A stretch of 50,704 bases of DNA from Io17-Chloro-G2 sp034420695 (GCA_034420695.1 DAOULB010000007.1:1-50704), one strand, 5' to 3'. Positions 34,622 to 43,629 are shown, numbered from the stretch's first letter. Translations and numbers: made by a program. Notes: generated by a model from the sequence alone, not told the origin.

Positions 34622-35407
34622 TCACGTCTCCTCGGAATGTTTCGCATTGCGGCGGCGCTGTACCCAGGATGCGGCAATACCGTACCCCAGTACCGTCATA
34701 ATGGGGAAAACGCTGGCGAAGGCAATAAGCCCGAAGCCGTCGATTAGTGGGCTGCGTCCCGGTACGTTCGCGGCAAGCCCCAACCCGAGTGCCGCAACCA
34801 CGGGCACCGTAACGGTGGAAGTAGTAACCCCTCCGCTGTCGTAAGCCAGTGGAACAATTGTCTTGCTGGAGCCGAAAGTCTGGATTATCACGACCACGTA
34901 GGCCGCTATGATGTACCAAGGCAGGGGTGTGCCGGTGACAATGCGGAAGCACCCAAGGGCAACACCCGCGGCAACGCCCAATGCCACTGCCATTCGCAGC
35001 CCCCAAGCGTTAACGGTGCCGCCAGATACCTCCTCGGCCTTCATTGCCACTGCAATGAGGGAAGGCTCCGCAACCGTCGTGGCGAAGCCGATGGCCGCCG
35101 CAAAGAGGTAAACAAGGAGATAATCTCTCCAGTCCACTCCGTCGACCATGTTATTCGCGCCAATGGCCTCCGGGGAAGTCAGTTGCCGGGCCATGGTCTC
35201 GCCGATGGGGAACAGGGCCTGTTCCAGCCCAATGAGAAAGAGGGTAAGCCCAAGCAGCACCAGCACGGCCCCGGCAGCAATGCGCCGCAGGTTGGGAATT
35301 GGCCGCCGCAGCACCGCAAGCTGGAACAGCACAAGAATGCCAACTATCGGCCCCACGTCCAATGCAGTGGAAAACAGGGCCTCGGTGACGCCGCGCAATA
35401 GCTCCAT
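34622..35407 (-). CDS. DUF1538 membrane protein, second of pair (UmpB-like)
   Basis: This 261-residue protein has about seven helices. It carries the DUF1538 marks FATTVAEPSLIAVA (near residue 93) and LAYDSGGVTTSTVTVPVVAALGLGLA (near 195), then GFGLIAFASVFPIMTVLGYG. The family includes UmpAB, reported as a Na+(K+)/H+ antiporter pair in a Halomonas; function here is by analogy. The ATG at 35407 overlaps the stop of the first DUF1538 gene as TGATG, and the gene ends three bases before the PII-like start. An upstream in-frame start (35440) would add a stretch inside the previous gene and is less likely. Confidence 0.85.
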   Translation of the reverse strand: MELLRGVTEALFSTALDVGPIVGILVLFQLAVLRRPIPNLRRIAAGAVLVLLGLTLFLIGLEQALFPIGETMARQLTSPEAIGANNMVDGVDWRDYLLVYLFAAAIGFATTVAEPSLIAVAMKAEEVSGGTVNAWGLRMAVALGVAAGVALGCFRIVTGTPLPWYIIAAYVVVIIQTFGSSKTIVPLAYDSGGVTTSTVTVPVVAALGLGLAANVPGRSPLIDGFGLIAFASVFPIMTVLGYGIAASWVQRRRNAKHSEET

Positions 35408-36144
35408 CAGCCCGTCACCATTCCATAACCCAGAACGCAAATCATCGGGGTGAGGCTGGCGAAGGCAATCAGCCCGAACCCGTCAACCATCGGGTTGCGG
35501 CCTCGAATCGACGAAGCGAGTCCCACGCCCAAAGCGGTGACCAAGGGCACCGTGATGGTGCTGGTCGTTACTCCTCCGGAATCGTAGGCAACCCCAATTA
35601 TCTCCTCGGGGGCAAAGGCGGTCATTACGGTGACCAGCAAATACCCTCCAATAATCAGGCGGTGAATCGGCCATCCCTTCAGGATTCGTACTACTCCCAG
35701 GAGGATGGCGGCGCCCACGGAAAATGCCACAACCATGCGCAACCGGAAGGCATACTGGCTCCGGGCCCCGTCGCTGTCCTCGATGGCCCCTGCTTCTGCG
35801 GCAACCGCGGCCGCCTCGGCGGAAACGGCGATTAGGGCCGGCTCGGCCACGGTGGTCCCAAACCCCAAGCAGAAGGCAAAGGCCAAAAGCGCCGTTACGC
35901 TGCCCTTACGGGCGAAGCCTTGGGCCAGGGCCTCACCTAACGGAAAGAGGCCGCTCTCCAAGCCTTGGATAAATAACGTGAGCCCGGCGAGAACGCATAC
36001 CAAGCCCACTATGACGCTGCCAAGATTGGGGAATGGCTGCTGCAGCACCACGACTTGGAAAAAAGCGATGACTGCTATGATGGGCGCCAAGTCGCGCGCC
36101 GCACCGAGGGCCTGCCGGAACAGGGCAGACATCAACCTGGTCAC
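35407..36144 (-). CDS. DUF1538 membrane protein, first of pair (UmpA-like)
   Basis: 245 residues. Same family marks as its neighbour: FGTTVAEPALIAVSAEA and VAYDSGGVTTSTITVPLVTALGVGLA, followed by GFGLIAFASLTPMICVLGYG. The two copies face the same way and probably form a heterodimer. I chose the GTG at 36144 because GGAGGGG lies eight bases ahead; the ATG at 36132 is also possible. It heads the operon DUF1538-DUF1538-PII-CBS, all joined by overlaps or three-base gaps, which argues for a single regulated transporter complex. Confidence 0.8.
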   Translation of the reverse strand: MTRLMSALFRQALGAARDLAPIIAVIAFFQVVVLQQPFPNLGSVIVGLVCVLAGLTLFIQGLESGLFPLGEALAQGFARKGSVTALLAFAFCLGFGTTVAEPALIAVSAEAAAVAAEAGAIEDSDGARSQYAFRLRMVVAFSVGAAILLGVVRILKGWPIHRLIIGGYLLVTVMTAFAPEEIIGVAYDSGGVTTSTITVPLVTALGVGLASSIRGRNPMVDGFGLIAFASLTPMICVLGYGMVTG

Positions 36145-36252
36145 GCCTTCATCCCATCCCCTCCCAGAGTGCGGCCCGGATAGGGAAAATATAAGAGGCC
36201 CGTCCCCCGCGGTCAAGCGGGCGTCGGCAAGGCAAGGCAAGAAACTACACAA

Positions 36253-36276
36253 CGAGTTTCTTGGTTCGGAAACTCG
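36253..36276. promoter_or_regulatory. Perfect 8-bp inverted repeat before the ABC operon
   Basis: CGAGTTTC and GAAACTCG are separated by eight bases, about 75 bases before the ATG of the ABC ATPase gene and about 110 bases before the DUF1538 start on the other strand. It could be an operator serving either divergent operon. Confidence 0.4.
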
Positions 36277-36277
36277 A

Positions 36278-36308
36278 AAGCAGGGAGACCCCCAAAAGCA
36301 GGAAGACC
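36278..36308. repeat. Direct repeat of a 13-base word
   Basis: AAGCAGGGAGACC at 36278 and AAGCAGGAAGACC at 36296 match at 12 of 13 bases with an 18-base period, just after the inverted repeat. They may be paired regulator sites. Confidence 0.4.
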
Positions 36309-36350
36309 TAGGAAGTGTGAAATGCTCCGTTACAGACTCCGGATTGGCCC

Positions 36351-37271
36351 ATGAATGAGTTCGCTATTCAGACCAACGGCCTGACCAAGCGTTACGGTAC
36401 CATCCTCGCTGTCAACGACCTGTCGCTGAAGGTGCCCCGCGGTCACATATTCGGGCTGCTGGGGCCAAACGGGTCGGGCAAGACCACCACCATGAGCATG
36501 CTGCTCGGGCTGGTAAGACCTACCATGGGCGAGTATTCCCTCTTTGGCTCCGCCATCCGGAGCGAGGAAGCCCTGCGCCGGGTCGGGGCCATCATTGAGA
36601 CTCCTTCCTTCTATCCATACCTGTCCGGCCGTAAAAACCTGGCCTATTTCCAGGGTATTTCAGGACGTAGAGATTCCCGGGAGTTGGATGGCCTCTTGGA
36701 GCAGGTTGGGTTGGCCGACCGGGCCAACGACAAGTTCCGCAACTACTCCCTGGGCATGAAGCAGCGGTTGGGGCTGGCCTACGCCTTGCTGGGCCAACCG
36801 GAGTTGCTGTTCCTGGACGAACCCACCAACGGCATGGACCCGGCCGGCATGGCCGAAGTAAGAGAGCTTATCCGCAGCCTGGGCACCGGGGGCCGCACTG
36901 TTCTCTTGTCCAGCCATCTGCTCCACGAGGTCGAAATGGTGTGCGACAGCGTCGCCATCCTGTCAAAGGGCAGCCTCATCGCCCAAGGGGAGGTGTCCGC
37001 ACTGGTGAATTCGGGCCGAGGCGGACGGGTGCGGATGCGCACCACTGACAACTCCAAGGCCGTCATGGTGCTGTCAGCTTTGGAATGGGTGGAAGAAATA
37101 ACAGCGGAGGGCGCCTCGATTACAGTCTATGCGCCGGGAGAAAGGTCGTGGGAATTGAGCGCCGCTCTCAGCCGGAATGAGGTGCACGTAGCAGAGATGG
37201 CGGTGGAACAATTGTCCCTGGAACAGTACTTCCTTGAAGTCACTGGTGATGAGCAGGGGGAAGCTGCATGA
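36351..37271 (+). CDS. ABC transporter ATP-binding protein
   Basis: 306 residues. Walker A GPNGSGKTT (about 38-46), Q-loop region near IETPSFYP, signature YSLGMKQRLGLAYAL and Walker B LLFLDEPTNGMDP are intact. A C-terminal extension of about 80 residues is typical of the multidrug/bacitracin-type exporters. It pairs with the permease, whose ATG overlaps this stop (ATGATG). The start at 36351 has no clear ribosome site. It lies divergent from the DUF1538 operon. Substrate unknown. Confidence 0.9.
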   Translation: MNEFAIQTNGLTKRYGTILAVNDLSLKVPRGHIFGLLGPNGSGKTTTMSMLLGLVRPTMGEYSLFGSAIRSEEALRRVGAIIETPSFYPYLSGRKNLAYFQGISGRRDSRELDGLLEQVGLADRANDKFRNYSLGMKQRLGLAYALLGQPELLFLDEPTNGMDPAGMAEVRELIRSLGTGGRTVLLSSHLLHEVEMVCDSVAILSKGSLIAQGEVSALVNSGRGGRVRMRTTDNSKAVMVLSALEWVEEITAEGASITVYAPGERSWELSAALSRNEVHVAEMAVEQLSLEQYFLEVTGDEQGEAA

Positions 37272-38296
37272 TGTTCCAAGTGCTGCTCCTTACCCAGTGG
37301 GAATGGTTCAAACTCTCTCATCGCTGGATGCCTTGGGTAACCCTTGCCATTGCCGTAGTCTTTACACAAGCCATCCTTTGGGGTGGCTACCTGGCTCATC
37401 ACTCGGACTTCGTGCAGGGGGTCTTCAACTCTTCGTCCGGTTACACCTTCTCCTATAGCTCCGAAAATCAAGAGGGCGGCGAAGTCTTCGTGCACTTGGT
37501 CTGTGAAGATGTCGCCGGAGTACGGGTGCCTCCCGAGGTCAATGAAATTCCGGACGAAGAAGTGCGCCGTGACGCAATCCAAGGGCTGGAGGAATTTCGA
37601 GCAGAATGCCTCGACTCCCAAGCCAGTGCACCCTTCCGGGGCTCCTTCGTCCTGCCCGGCAGTATTGCCACCGCCCTCGAATCGGGGCACCAGATTGGAG
37701 TCATTCTCATCCTGGTAGTGGCGGCTTCCATCGCCGGGGCCGAATACGGCTGGGGCTCGCTGCGGATGCTTTTGACCCGCGGCGTAGGGCGCTGGCAGGT
37801 TCTGGCATCCAAGTTCCTGCTGGTGCTGCTCGCCGGTGCGGTTGCGCTTGTGGTGATTGCCGTCCTGGCTGCTGCCTCCAGCCTTCTGGCCGCCGTCCTT
37901 CCTCCGGAAGAAGGGGGAGGTCTATTCGACACCGGCAGTTGGACCGGCGCTGCTGCCATGCTGGGGAAGGCTATATACGGGCTGGCTCCTTACGCCGCCT
38001 TGGGAATTTTCTTGGCGGTGCTGACTGCATCCCCATCCATGGGACTGGCGTTCTCCTTGGGATACTACTTTGTCGAGTTGATAGCCGCCCCCATCGTCGG
38101 CCTGGTTCCGTCCTTGGAGCGGGTTCCGGACTATCTCATCGGTCAAAACGTAAACGCTTGGATGAACCAGGGCGAAGGAGCATCAATTGGCGCCTGGCAT
38201 GCCTTCTTCGTATTGCTCGCCTACATATTGTTGTTGGGGGCGGGTGCGTTCTTCCTTTTCCTCCGCCGCGACATAACCGGCGCCAAGGGCCTATGA
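37268..38296 (+). CDS. ABC-2 type permease
   Basis: 342 residues. After a first helix near 20-38 there is a large extracytoplasmic loop (about 40-135, acidic, one Cys pair at residues about 79 and 116), then helices near 140-158, 180-205, 232-255, 265-283 and 310-330. The SIAGAEYGWGSLRMLLTRGVGRWQVLASK segment is typical of ABC-2 exporters. It works with the ATPase encoded just upstream, whose gene it overlaps by four bases. The big loop could bind the substrate or a partner. Substrate unknown. Confidence 0.85.
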   Translation: MMFQVLLLTQWEWFKLSHRWMPWVTLAIAVVFTQAILWGGYLAHHSDFVQGVFNSSSGYTFSYSSENQEGGEVFVHLVCEDVAGVRVPPEVNEIPDEEVRRDAIQGLEEFRAECLDSQASAPFRGSFVLPGSIATALESGHQIGVILILVVAASIAGAEYGWGSLRMLLTRGVGRWQVLASKFLLVLLAGAVALVVIAVLAAASSLLAAVLPPEEGGGLFDTGSWTGAAAMLGKAIYGLAPYAALGIFLAVLTASPSMGLAFSLGYYFVELIAAPIVGLVPSLERVPDYLIGQNVNAWMNQGEGASIGAWHAFFVLLAYILLLGAGAFFLFLRRDITGAKGL

Positions 38297-38363
38297 CCGA
38301 AATAACCCTGCTGCCGCTGTAACGGCCGTGGGGTTCGACCTCCCTCCTGAAACGCGGCTGAGA

Positions 38364-40871
38364 CTAGAGGGCCTTGACCGCTTCCTCAATGGCGGTAGTC
38401 GCCTCTTGGTACCCGGTGCCAGGCTGGAAGATAATCGGCTCCCCCAACCGTACCTCCACGCTGCCCCGGCTGAAAATGGGAAACTTGGCCGGAGAGCCCA
38501 GCTTGTTTATGTGGAGCCGCAGCGGGACCACCGGGAGGCGGCCTTCCACGGCCACCAATCCCGTCCCGTTCATAAATGGTTTGATTGGCCCGCCCACTGT
38601 GAGTTCCCCTTCGGGGTAGATGAGCACCGACCAGCCGTTGTCCAGGATCTTGCCCATGTTCTCCAGGCTGGGCCGCACCGCTCCCTCCCTAGCCAATGGA
38701 AAGGCATTGCCCAGCAGCGGGTTCATCACCCACCAAACCGGGTTTCTCCACAGCTCGGCTGCTCCGGCAATCGCCATGCGTCGCCGCCATTTCAGGGGGA
38801 CCGCCTTGATAATCAACGGGTTGTCCAAGCCCAGGTTGTGGTTTGAGGCAAACAACGCCGGCCCGCTGAAACCCTCCAAATGTTCGCGCCCCGTCACCTT
38901 GAGCCGGTAGGGAATGTTCACCAGCGGAAAGATAACCATCCTCTGCAGGAAACCCCGCAACATTCGGCACCACAGGCGCATTCCCCAGCTTGGGAAGCTC
39001 AACAAGGGTGGGTTTCTCGAACCCTCCTCCACCAGTTCGGTCAGTTGACGCACCGTGGTGCCAGGCTCCAACTGGCTCTCGTCCATGTAAACACCCAGCT
39101 CGGCTTCAATTGCCGAAAGCAGTTCCACTCTGCCCAGTGAGTCCAAGTCTAGGTCATCGGCCAAAGCCGCCTCGTCCCGGATTTCCTCGAGGCTGTGACG
39201 GCTCACCTCGGAGATGATGTGCGCCAAGTCCCGGGGACCGCCGGGCTGGCCCTGCTCTGCCCCTCCTGCAGGCTGACCTGCCGGCTGGATTTTCCCCAGT
39301 ATGGTATCGATAACGATTCCTTTTCTGACTTTTAAGGTATGGGTCCGTGGGAAGTCCTCCTCGGGCCAGATCGTGAACCCTCGAATCCTCTGTTGCTCTG
39401 CAAGCTGCTCGTTGGCCCAGGACACTACCTCCTGTCCGGCCTCTGCTTCGTCCAGGATCAGGGCGGCGTGCACTTCCACCGATGCACCCCGGTCCAGCCC
39501 TACTACCGCAGCGTCAGTTACCCGTGGGTGCTTTGTCAAAACCGTCTGGATGTCATCGGGAAAAACATTCTGGCCGCTGGGCAGAACAATCATGTCCTTT
39601 AGGCGACCGTTGATATGGAGGAACCCCTCATCGTCGAAGAACCCAAGGTCCCCGGTCCGGTACCAACCGTCTTCAAATACTGCCGCCGTCTCTTCCGGCA
39701 TGCGCCAGTAACCCGGGGTAATGCTCTCTCCCCGTGCCAGAATCTCGCCGTCGCTGCTTATCATTACCTCCACGTTGGGCAGCGGCCGTCCCGTGGAGTT
39801 CAGCCTGCGCTCTTCAAGCGAGTGGTTGCTTATCACCGGGGAAGCCTCAGTAGTGCCGTAACCCTGCACTATTTTCACGCCGAGCAACTCCCACTTCTTC
39901 CCCAAGTCTGGGTCCAACGCCGCCCCGCCGGATACGATGAAGTCCAGCTTACCGCCGAATTGCCGGTGCACTCGGCCGAAAAGCCGCCGCCGCAGGCGGA
40001 AGGGGGTCCTTTCTGCTAAGTGAAGCAACTTGGCCCACAGTTTCTCCTTGCCTTGCCGTCTCACCTCTCGCTCGATGCCGTTCATCAGCAGTTCCAAGGC
40101 TTGCGGCACCAGCAGCATGGCGGTGATCCTGCGTTCCCGCATGGTGCGGGACAGGACGGTGGGCTGCCGGCTGGTGGGATAAGTGACGCTGGCGCCGAAA
40201 TAAAGTGCCAGCAAGAGGCCGCCCATCTGCTCGTACATGTGGCTCAGCGGCAGTATGGAGAGCAGCCTGCTGGACGGGCTGCAGGAAATATACTGGGACA
40301 CTCCCTCAATGTTGGCAGTCAGGTTCCGGTGGGTGAGCATTACCCCTTTGGGGTCTCCCGTGGTGCCGGAAGTGAACATTATTTCGGCTAGGTCGCCGGG
40401 GCCAACCTCTACCGGCTCAGGTTGGGGCAAACCATCGATGGCTGCTTCCAAGTCTTCGAATGCCATCTCGGGAATTCCCAGTTCCACGCCGCCCTTCGGT
40501 GTAAATCTGGAGGTGAAGGCAAGTCTTGGTTCTATCCTCGACAACACCCGGGCCACGTAGTCCGGCGCGCTGCGAAGGTCCAATGGCACTAGGACTGCTC
40601 CTGCCCGGAGGCACCCGAAGAAGATGAGCACCCAATGGGGCGAGTTTGGCCCCCATAGCAGCACCTGGTCCCCCTTCACCAGCCCGCTGCGCTGCAACAG
40701 GGTGGCGACCCTGCCTGAATCTTCCCACAGCCGTGAGTAGCTCCACCGTTGGTACCGGAAGGCGGGCTTGAAGAACAGGGCATCCCGCGCGCTGTACCTC
40801 TCCACCGTGCCTTGCAAAAACTCAACAACGGTGCTGCCCACGAAGCCATCTGGGGCGTTGGATTGGGTCAT
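38364..40871 (-). CDS. Acyl-CoA/AMP ligase - ACP - acyltransferase fusion
   Basis: 835 residues in three parts. An AMP-binding acyl-activating enzyme (about 1-510) has FTSGTTGDPKGV, VQGYGTTEASPV, GWYRTGDLG and a Lys-rich C-terminal segment. An acyl carrier domain (about 535-625) has DDLDLDSLG with the carrier Ser578. A PlsC-type glycerol-phosphate acyltransferase domain (about 650-835) has NHNLGLD (His678, Asp683) and YPEGELT. The order suggests an enzyme that activates a fatty acid, loads it onto its own carrier and passes it to a lysophospholipid, like a bacterial Aas with a built-in ACP. The ATG at 40871 follows GGAGGTGA and is preferred; an adjacent ATG is at 40874. The MBL gene upstream ends 70 bases before. 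Confidence 0.88.
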   Translation of the reverse strand: MTQSNAPDGFVGSTVVEFLQGTVERYSARDALFFKPAFRYQRWSYSRLWEDSGRVATLLQRSGLVKGDQVLLWGPNSPHWVLIFFGCLRAGAVLVPLDLRSAPDYVARVLSRIEPRLAFTSRFTPKGGVELGIPEMAFEDLEAAIDGLPQPEPVEVGPGDLAEIMFTSGTTGDPKGVMLTHRNLTANIEGVSQYISCSPSSRLLSILPLSHMYEQMGGLLLALYFGASVTYPTSRQPTVLSRTMRERRITAMLLVPQALELLMNGIEREVRRQGKEKLWAKLLHLAERTPFRLRRRLFGRVHRQFGGKLDFIVSGGAALDPDLGKKWELLGVKIVQGYGTTEASPVISNHSLEERRLNSTGRPLPNVEVMISSDGEILARGESITPGYWRMPEETAAVFEDGWYRTGDLGFFDDEGFLHINGRLKDMIVLPSGQNVFPDDIQTVLTKHPRVTDAAVVGLDRGASVEVHAALILDEAEAGQEVVSWANEQLAEQQRIRGFTIWPEEDFPRTHTLKVRKGIVIDTILGKIQPAGQPAGGAEQGQPGGPRDLAHIISEVSRHSLEEIRDEAALADDLDLDSLGRVELLSAIEAELGVYMDESQLEPGTTVRQLTELVEEGSRNPPLLSFPSWGMRLWCRMLRGFLQRMVIFPLVNIPYRLKVTGREHLEGFSGPALFASNHNLGLDNPLIIKAVPLKWRRRMAIAGAAELWRNPVWWVMNPLLGNAFPLAREGAVRPSLENMGKILDNGWSVLIYPEGELTVGGPIKPFMNGTGLVAVEGRLPVVPLRLHINKLGSPAKFPIFSRGSVEVRLGEPIIFQPGTGYQEATTAIEEAVKAL

Positions 40872-40941
40872 CATCACCTCCTGGCGGTTCAGAGCCTTCC
40901 GGCGGCAAGAGCCGTTACGGCGTGGTGGCGTTGCTGGACAG

Positions 40942-41661
40942 TTACTTCGGGGAATGATGCTGTTCGATGAGCCTCTGCAACGCCCCTCGGGGATCATCCC
41001 TCAGTGGCGGGTAGTGGCTGAAGCACATGGTCTCGAAGTCCAAGTCCATCAGCTTCTCAAGCGAGCGCATCGCTTGCGCGGGGTCCCGCGTTACCCCGGC
41101 CCCAGGGGGACTCAGGCTCCTGGCGAATTTATACTGCAGTGCGTCGCCCGAGATGACCACCCTCTTCTCAGGAAGGTACAGGGCAATGCTGCCGTCAGTG
41201 TGCCCGGGGAGGTGAACTACCCGCACCTCGGTGCCAAAGGGTATGACGTCCCCATCTTCCAGTCGCCTCCCCACTGGGACCGCCCTTCCCATCAGCCTTG
41301 CCACTAGGGGTTGGGTCACCGCCGACAGCACTCCCCTTTGCCGGGGGACCGGCGGTGGCGGAACCCCTTCTATCACGTCGGCGTCCAGCCTGTGAGCGTC
41401 CACTGGGGTCTCTCTCCCGCCCAGTAGCTCACCCAATCCACCGGAATGATCTGGGTGCGCGTGGGTCACCACCACCCGGGCCACTTGCTCGGGTGTCAGC
41501 CCCAAGGCCTTCAACCCTCCTCTTATGCTGCTCAGGCTGCCCAAGGACCCTGCGTCTACCAGGATGGCCTGGCTGCCTTCGATCAGCACTGTGACCCGGG
41601 CCCCAATGGCCCGAAACTGGTGCACTCCATCGGAAATCTGCACTGGCTTGCCAAAATTCAT
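40942..41661 (-). CDS. MBL-fold metallohydrolase
   Basis: 239 residues. The zinc motif THAHPDHSGG gives His67, His69, Asp71 and His72; further ligands are His in LPGHTDGS, Asp in ISGDAL and His in FSHYPP. This is a glyoxalase II-like or lactonase-like layout. It lies just ahead of the fused acyl-activating/acyltransferase gene on the same strand, so a thioester or ester substrate is plausible but not shown. The ATG at 41661 lacks a clear ribosome site. Cytoplasmic. Confidence 0.88.
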   Translation of the reverse strand: MNFGKPVQISDGVHQFRAIGARVTVLIEGSQAILVDAGSLGSLSSIRGGLKALGLTPEQVARVVVTHAHPDHSGGLGELLGGRETPVDAHRLDADVIEGVPPPPVPRQRGVLSAVTQPLVARLMGRAVPVGRRLEDGDVIPFGTEVRVVHLPGHTDGSIALYLPEKRVVISGDALQYKFARSLSPPGAGVTRDPAQAMRSLEKLMDLDFETMCFSHYPPLRDDPRGALQRLIEQHHSPK

Positions 41662-41903
41662 GATAACCGTCTGGGCTGCTTGGTAATTCTTCCTGCCATT
41701 TTAGCTGCTGTGACCTTCCTAGTCGTCTCTCAGGTTCCCATCGCCACCGGCTGTTGCTTGTCGTCTCCTCTGGCAATGCACGCCGGAAAACACGCAGAAA
41801 GTTCCGAACAAAACCATTGCTCAAGGTTGGGGCGGAAATATAGCGTGTACCTCGGCGATATCCGCTTTCTGTGGTCGGTCAGAAGCAAATGGAGCAAAAT
41901 AGC

Positions 41904-42275
41904 ATGATAGGCACCATAATCCGCACTATTCTTTTGTCCCTTTGGTTGCCCATAGCGGTGCTGGCCGTTTCCTTCATGAGGTTCGGCGCGGGGTGGGGTG
42001 GCGGTGGTGGGCCTGCAATGCAGGATATTATTCTTCTTTTCGCGTTCGCTTGGCCGGCGGCCATACCGCTGACCGCCGGTATTCGGTTAATGCACCGGAC
42101 CCATCCAGTGCTGGCCACGGCGTGCGCCATACTGCTGGGAGCGGCCTCGGTCTACGGTGTTATCATCGGCGGCCTGCTGGGCCCGGCGGGCATCTGGGTA
42201 TACTCTATAATTCTCGCCGTGCCCGCGTACGCTATTCTGCTGGGCTCTAGGGTCATGTACGTGGTCAAGGCTTAG
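41904..42275 (+). CDS. Small hydrophobic membrane protein
   Basis: 123 residues with about four helices (near 5-25, 37-56, 67-88, 93-114) and a Gly-rich loop GAGWGGGGGP after the first. Unrecognised. I prefer the ATG at 41904 because GGAG lies nine bases ahead; ATG 41889 and GTG 41871 are alternatives. It is divergent from the MBL gene and followed by a strong hairpin. Confidence 0.6.
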   Translation: MIGTIIRTILLSLWLPIAVLAVSFMRFGAGWGGGGGPAMQDIILLFAFAWPAAIPLTAGIRLMHRTHPVLATACAILLGAASVYGVIIGGLLGPAGIWVYSIILAVPAYAILLGSRVMYVVKA

Positions 42276-42308
42276 CCGCACACGCGTCAATACACCATCC
42301 TGAAGCCA

Positions 42309-42339
42309 CGGTCCCAACCGCCTGGGGCGGCCGGGACCG
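42309..42339. terminator. Strong two-step hairpin after the small membrane gene
   Basis: CGGTCCC and GGGACCG form the outer stem (7 bp) and CCGCC and GGCGG the inner stem (5 bp) with a three-base loop, separated by an AA/CC internal loop. It begins 34 bases after the stop at 42275. No T tract follows, so it may end transcription with help or protect the message. Confidence 0.4.
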
Positions 42340-42538
42340 GGTGAATGGCGGTTTCCGGGGACCCCTGGACTGCATCGCCACCAACCATCGGACCAACTGC
42401 AGAAGCGGGACCAAGCAGGAAGAGGGACCCCCGGGAACCATAGGAATCGCGTCAGCAATTCCCTCTATTTCGCCGCGTCTCCTCTTAGCCCCTTGCTTTG
42501 TTCACACTCGTTGACGTCCCGTGAAGGACGGCGAGGAG

Positions 42539-43456
42539 TCACCGCGCCGGGGGCCACATGATCCAACCCCGGCGTCCGGTGTTGCGCAGCCGGAGCAGGT
42601 GTCCCCCCAGGGTAGTAACGTAAAGGGTGCTCTGGTCAGGGTCTCCAAAGCAGCAGTTCGTGGGCATGTCTACGCCTACGGGCATCGGGTACGTTTCCAG
42701 GACGCGGCCCTCTGGTGTCCACACGTAGACCATGGGCCCGGGTCCGGTGGCCAAATTCCCGGCTGTAGCCACGATGTTCCCTTCGGAGTCGAGGCACATG
42801 CCGTCGATTCCCCGCTGGGGCCCCCGATGGTCCTGGCCGAACTGGTGCAGCACAACGTAGTCGCCCAATGAGCCGTCGTCCCCTATGGGGTAGGAACGTA
42901 ACTCCCGAGCCGCCCCCGGCGAGTAGTCCGTCTGGATGATGTACAAACGGCGGTCGTCGGGTGAGAGCAGGATTCCGTTGGTGCCCGTGGTGTCGAAGGT
43001 CATGCGCCGGCAGGTCCAGCTTCCGTCGGGCTGGGGGTCGGCCCGCAGTATGTCCCTCTCCGCCATTTCCGGCTGCTCGCTGGGGTCTATGTTTCCTTCG
43101 TTCCAGGGGTTGCTGAACCAGATGCGTCCCTGCCGGTCTATGGCCAAGTCATTGGGCGTGTTCAGCTTCTTGCCCTCCAAATTGTCTACGATGGTCGTGG
43201 TGCTCCCGTCGGCCTCAAACCGCACGATGGACCGGCCGCCTGAACAGCAGCCGTAAAGTCGCCCGTCGGCGTCAAAGGCAAGTCCGTTAGTGTGGTTCGT
43301 ATTTTCCCGGTGCACGACGCAGTCACCTGTGGCTGGGTCGTAGGCCATGATGCGGCTTGCCGGGATATGGGTGAAGAGAAGTCTCCGTCCGTCCCAGGCC
43401 GGCCCTTCCGTCAGCCGGCTGAATGGTCCCGCTACGTGCTCCCATTGAAGCGGCAT
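42539..43456 (-). CDS. SMP-30/gluconolactonase-like beta-propeller
   Basis: 305 residues, matching the SMP-30/LRE family: TEGPAWDGRRLLFTHIP with the metal Glu at about 17, NHTNGLAFDADGRLYGCC, LNTPNDLAIDRQGRIWFSNP with metal Asn, GTNGILLSPDDRRLYI and IDGMCLDSEGNIVAT. Members hydrolyse lactones with a divalent metal. No signal peptide is seen. A good AAAGGAGGAGGA ribosome site precedes the ATG, and a candidate promoter lies upstream. Substrate unknown. Confidence 0.9.
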   Translation of the reverse strand: MPLQWEHVAGPFSRLTEGPAWDGRRLLFTHIPASRIMAYDPATGDCVVHRENTNHTNGLAFDADGRLYGCCSGGRSIVRFEADGSTTTIVDNLEGKKLNTPNDLAIDRQGRIWFSNPWNEGNIDPSEQPEMAERDILRADPQPDGSWTCRRMTFDTTGTNGILLSPDDRRLYIIQTDYSPGAARELRSYPIGDDGSLGDYVVLHQFGQDHRGPQRGIDGMCLDSEGNIVATAGNLATGPGPMVYVWTPEGRVLETYPMPVGVDMPTNCCFGDPDQSTLYVTTLGGHLLRLRNTGRRGWIMWPPAR

Positions 43457-43487
43457 GTCCTCCTCCTTTGAAACGTTGAATTTTTGA

Positions 43488-43516
43488 CTATTAGAACTAT
43501 TCTACATAATTGACAA
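43488..43516 (-). promoter_or_regulatory. Candidate promoter for the SMP-30 gene
   Basis: TTGTCA (-35) and TAATAG (-10) are 17 bases apart on the minus strand. They lie about 31 bases ahead of the ATG at 43456, within an A/T-rich stretch. It overlaps the divergent candidate promoter. Confidence 0.4.
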
Positions 43517-43539
43517 AAATATTAGCCGGTCCATAGACT
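43510..43539 (+). promoter_or_regulatory. Candidate promoter for the DUF502 gene
   Basis: A perfect TTGACA (-35) at 43510 and TAGACT (-10) at 43534 are 18 bases apart, about 90 bases before the ATG at 43630. The two opposed -35 boxes share bases. Confidence 0.45.
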
Positions 43540-43629
43540 GAAACTGTCCCCCGGAATGCGTTCCGGAGAAACCATTGTGGCATCACGAGGCGGCTTTGGG
43601 TGGGTGTGGCTGATAGACAGACAGGAGGA

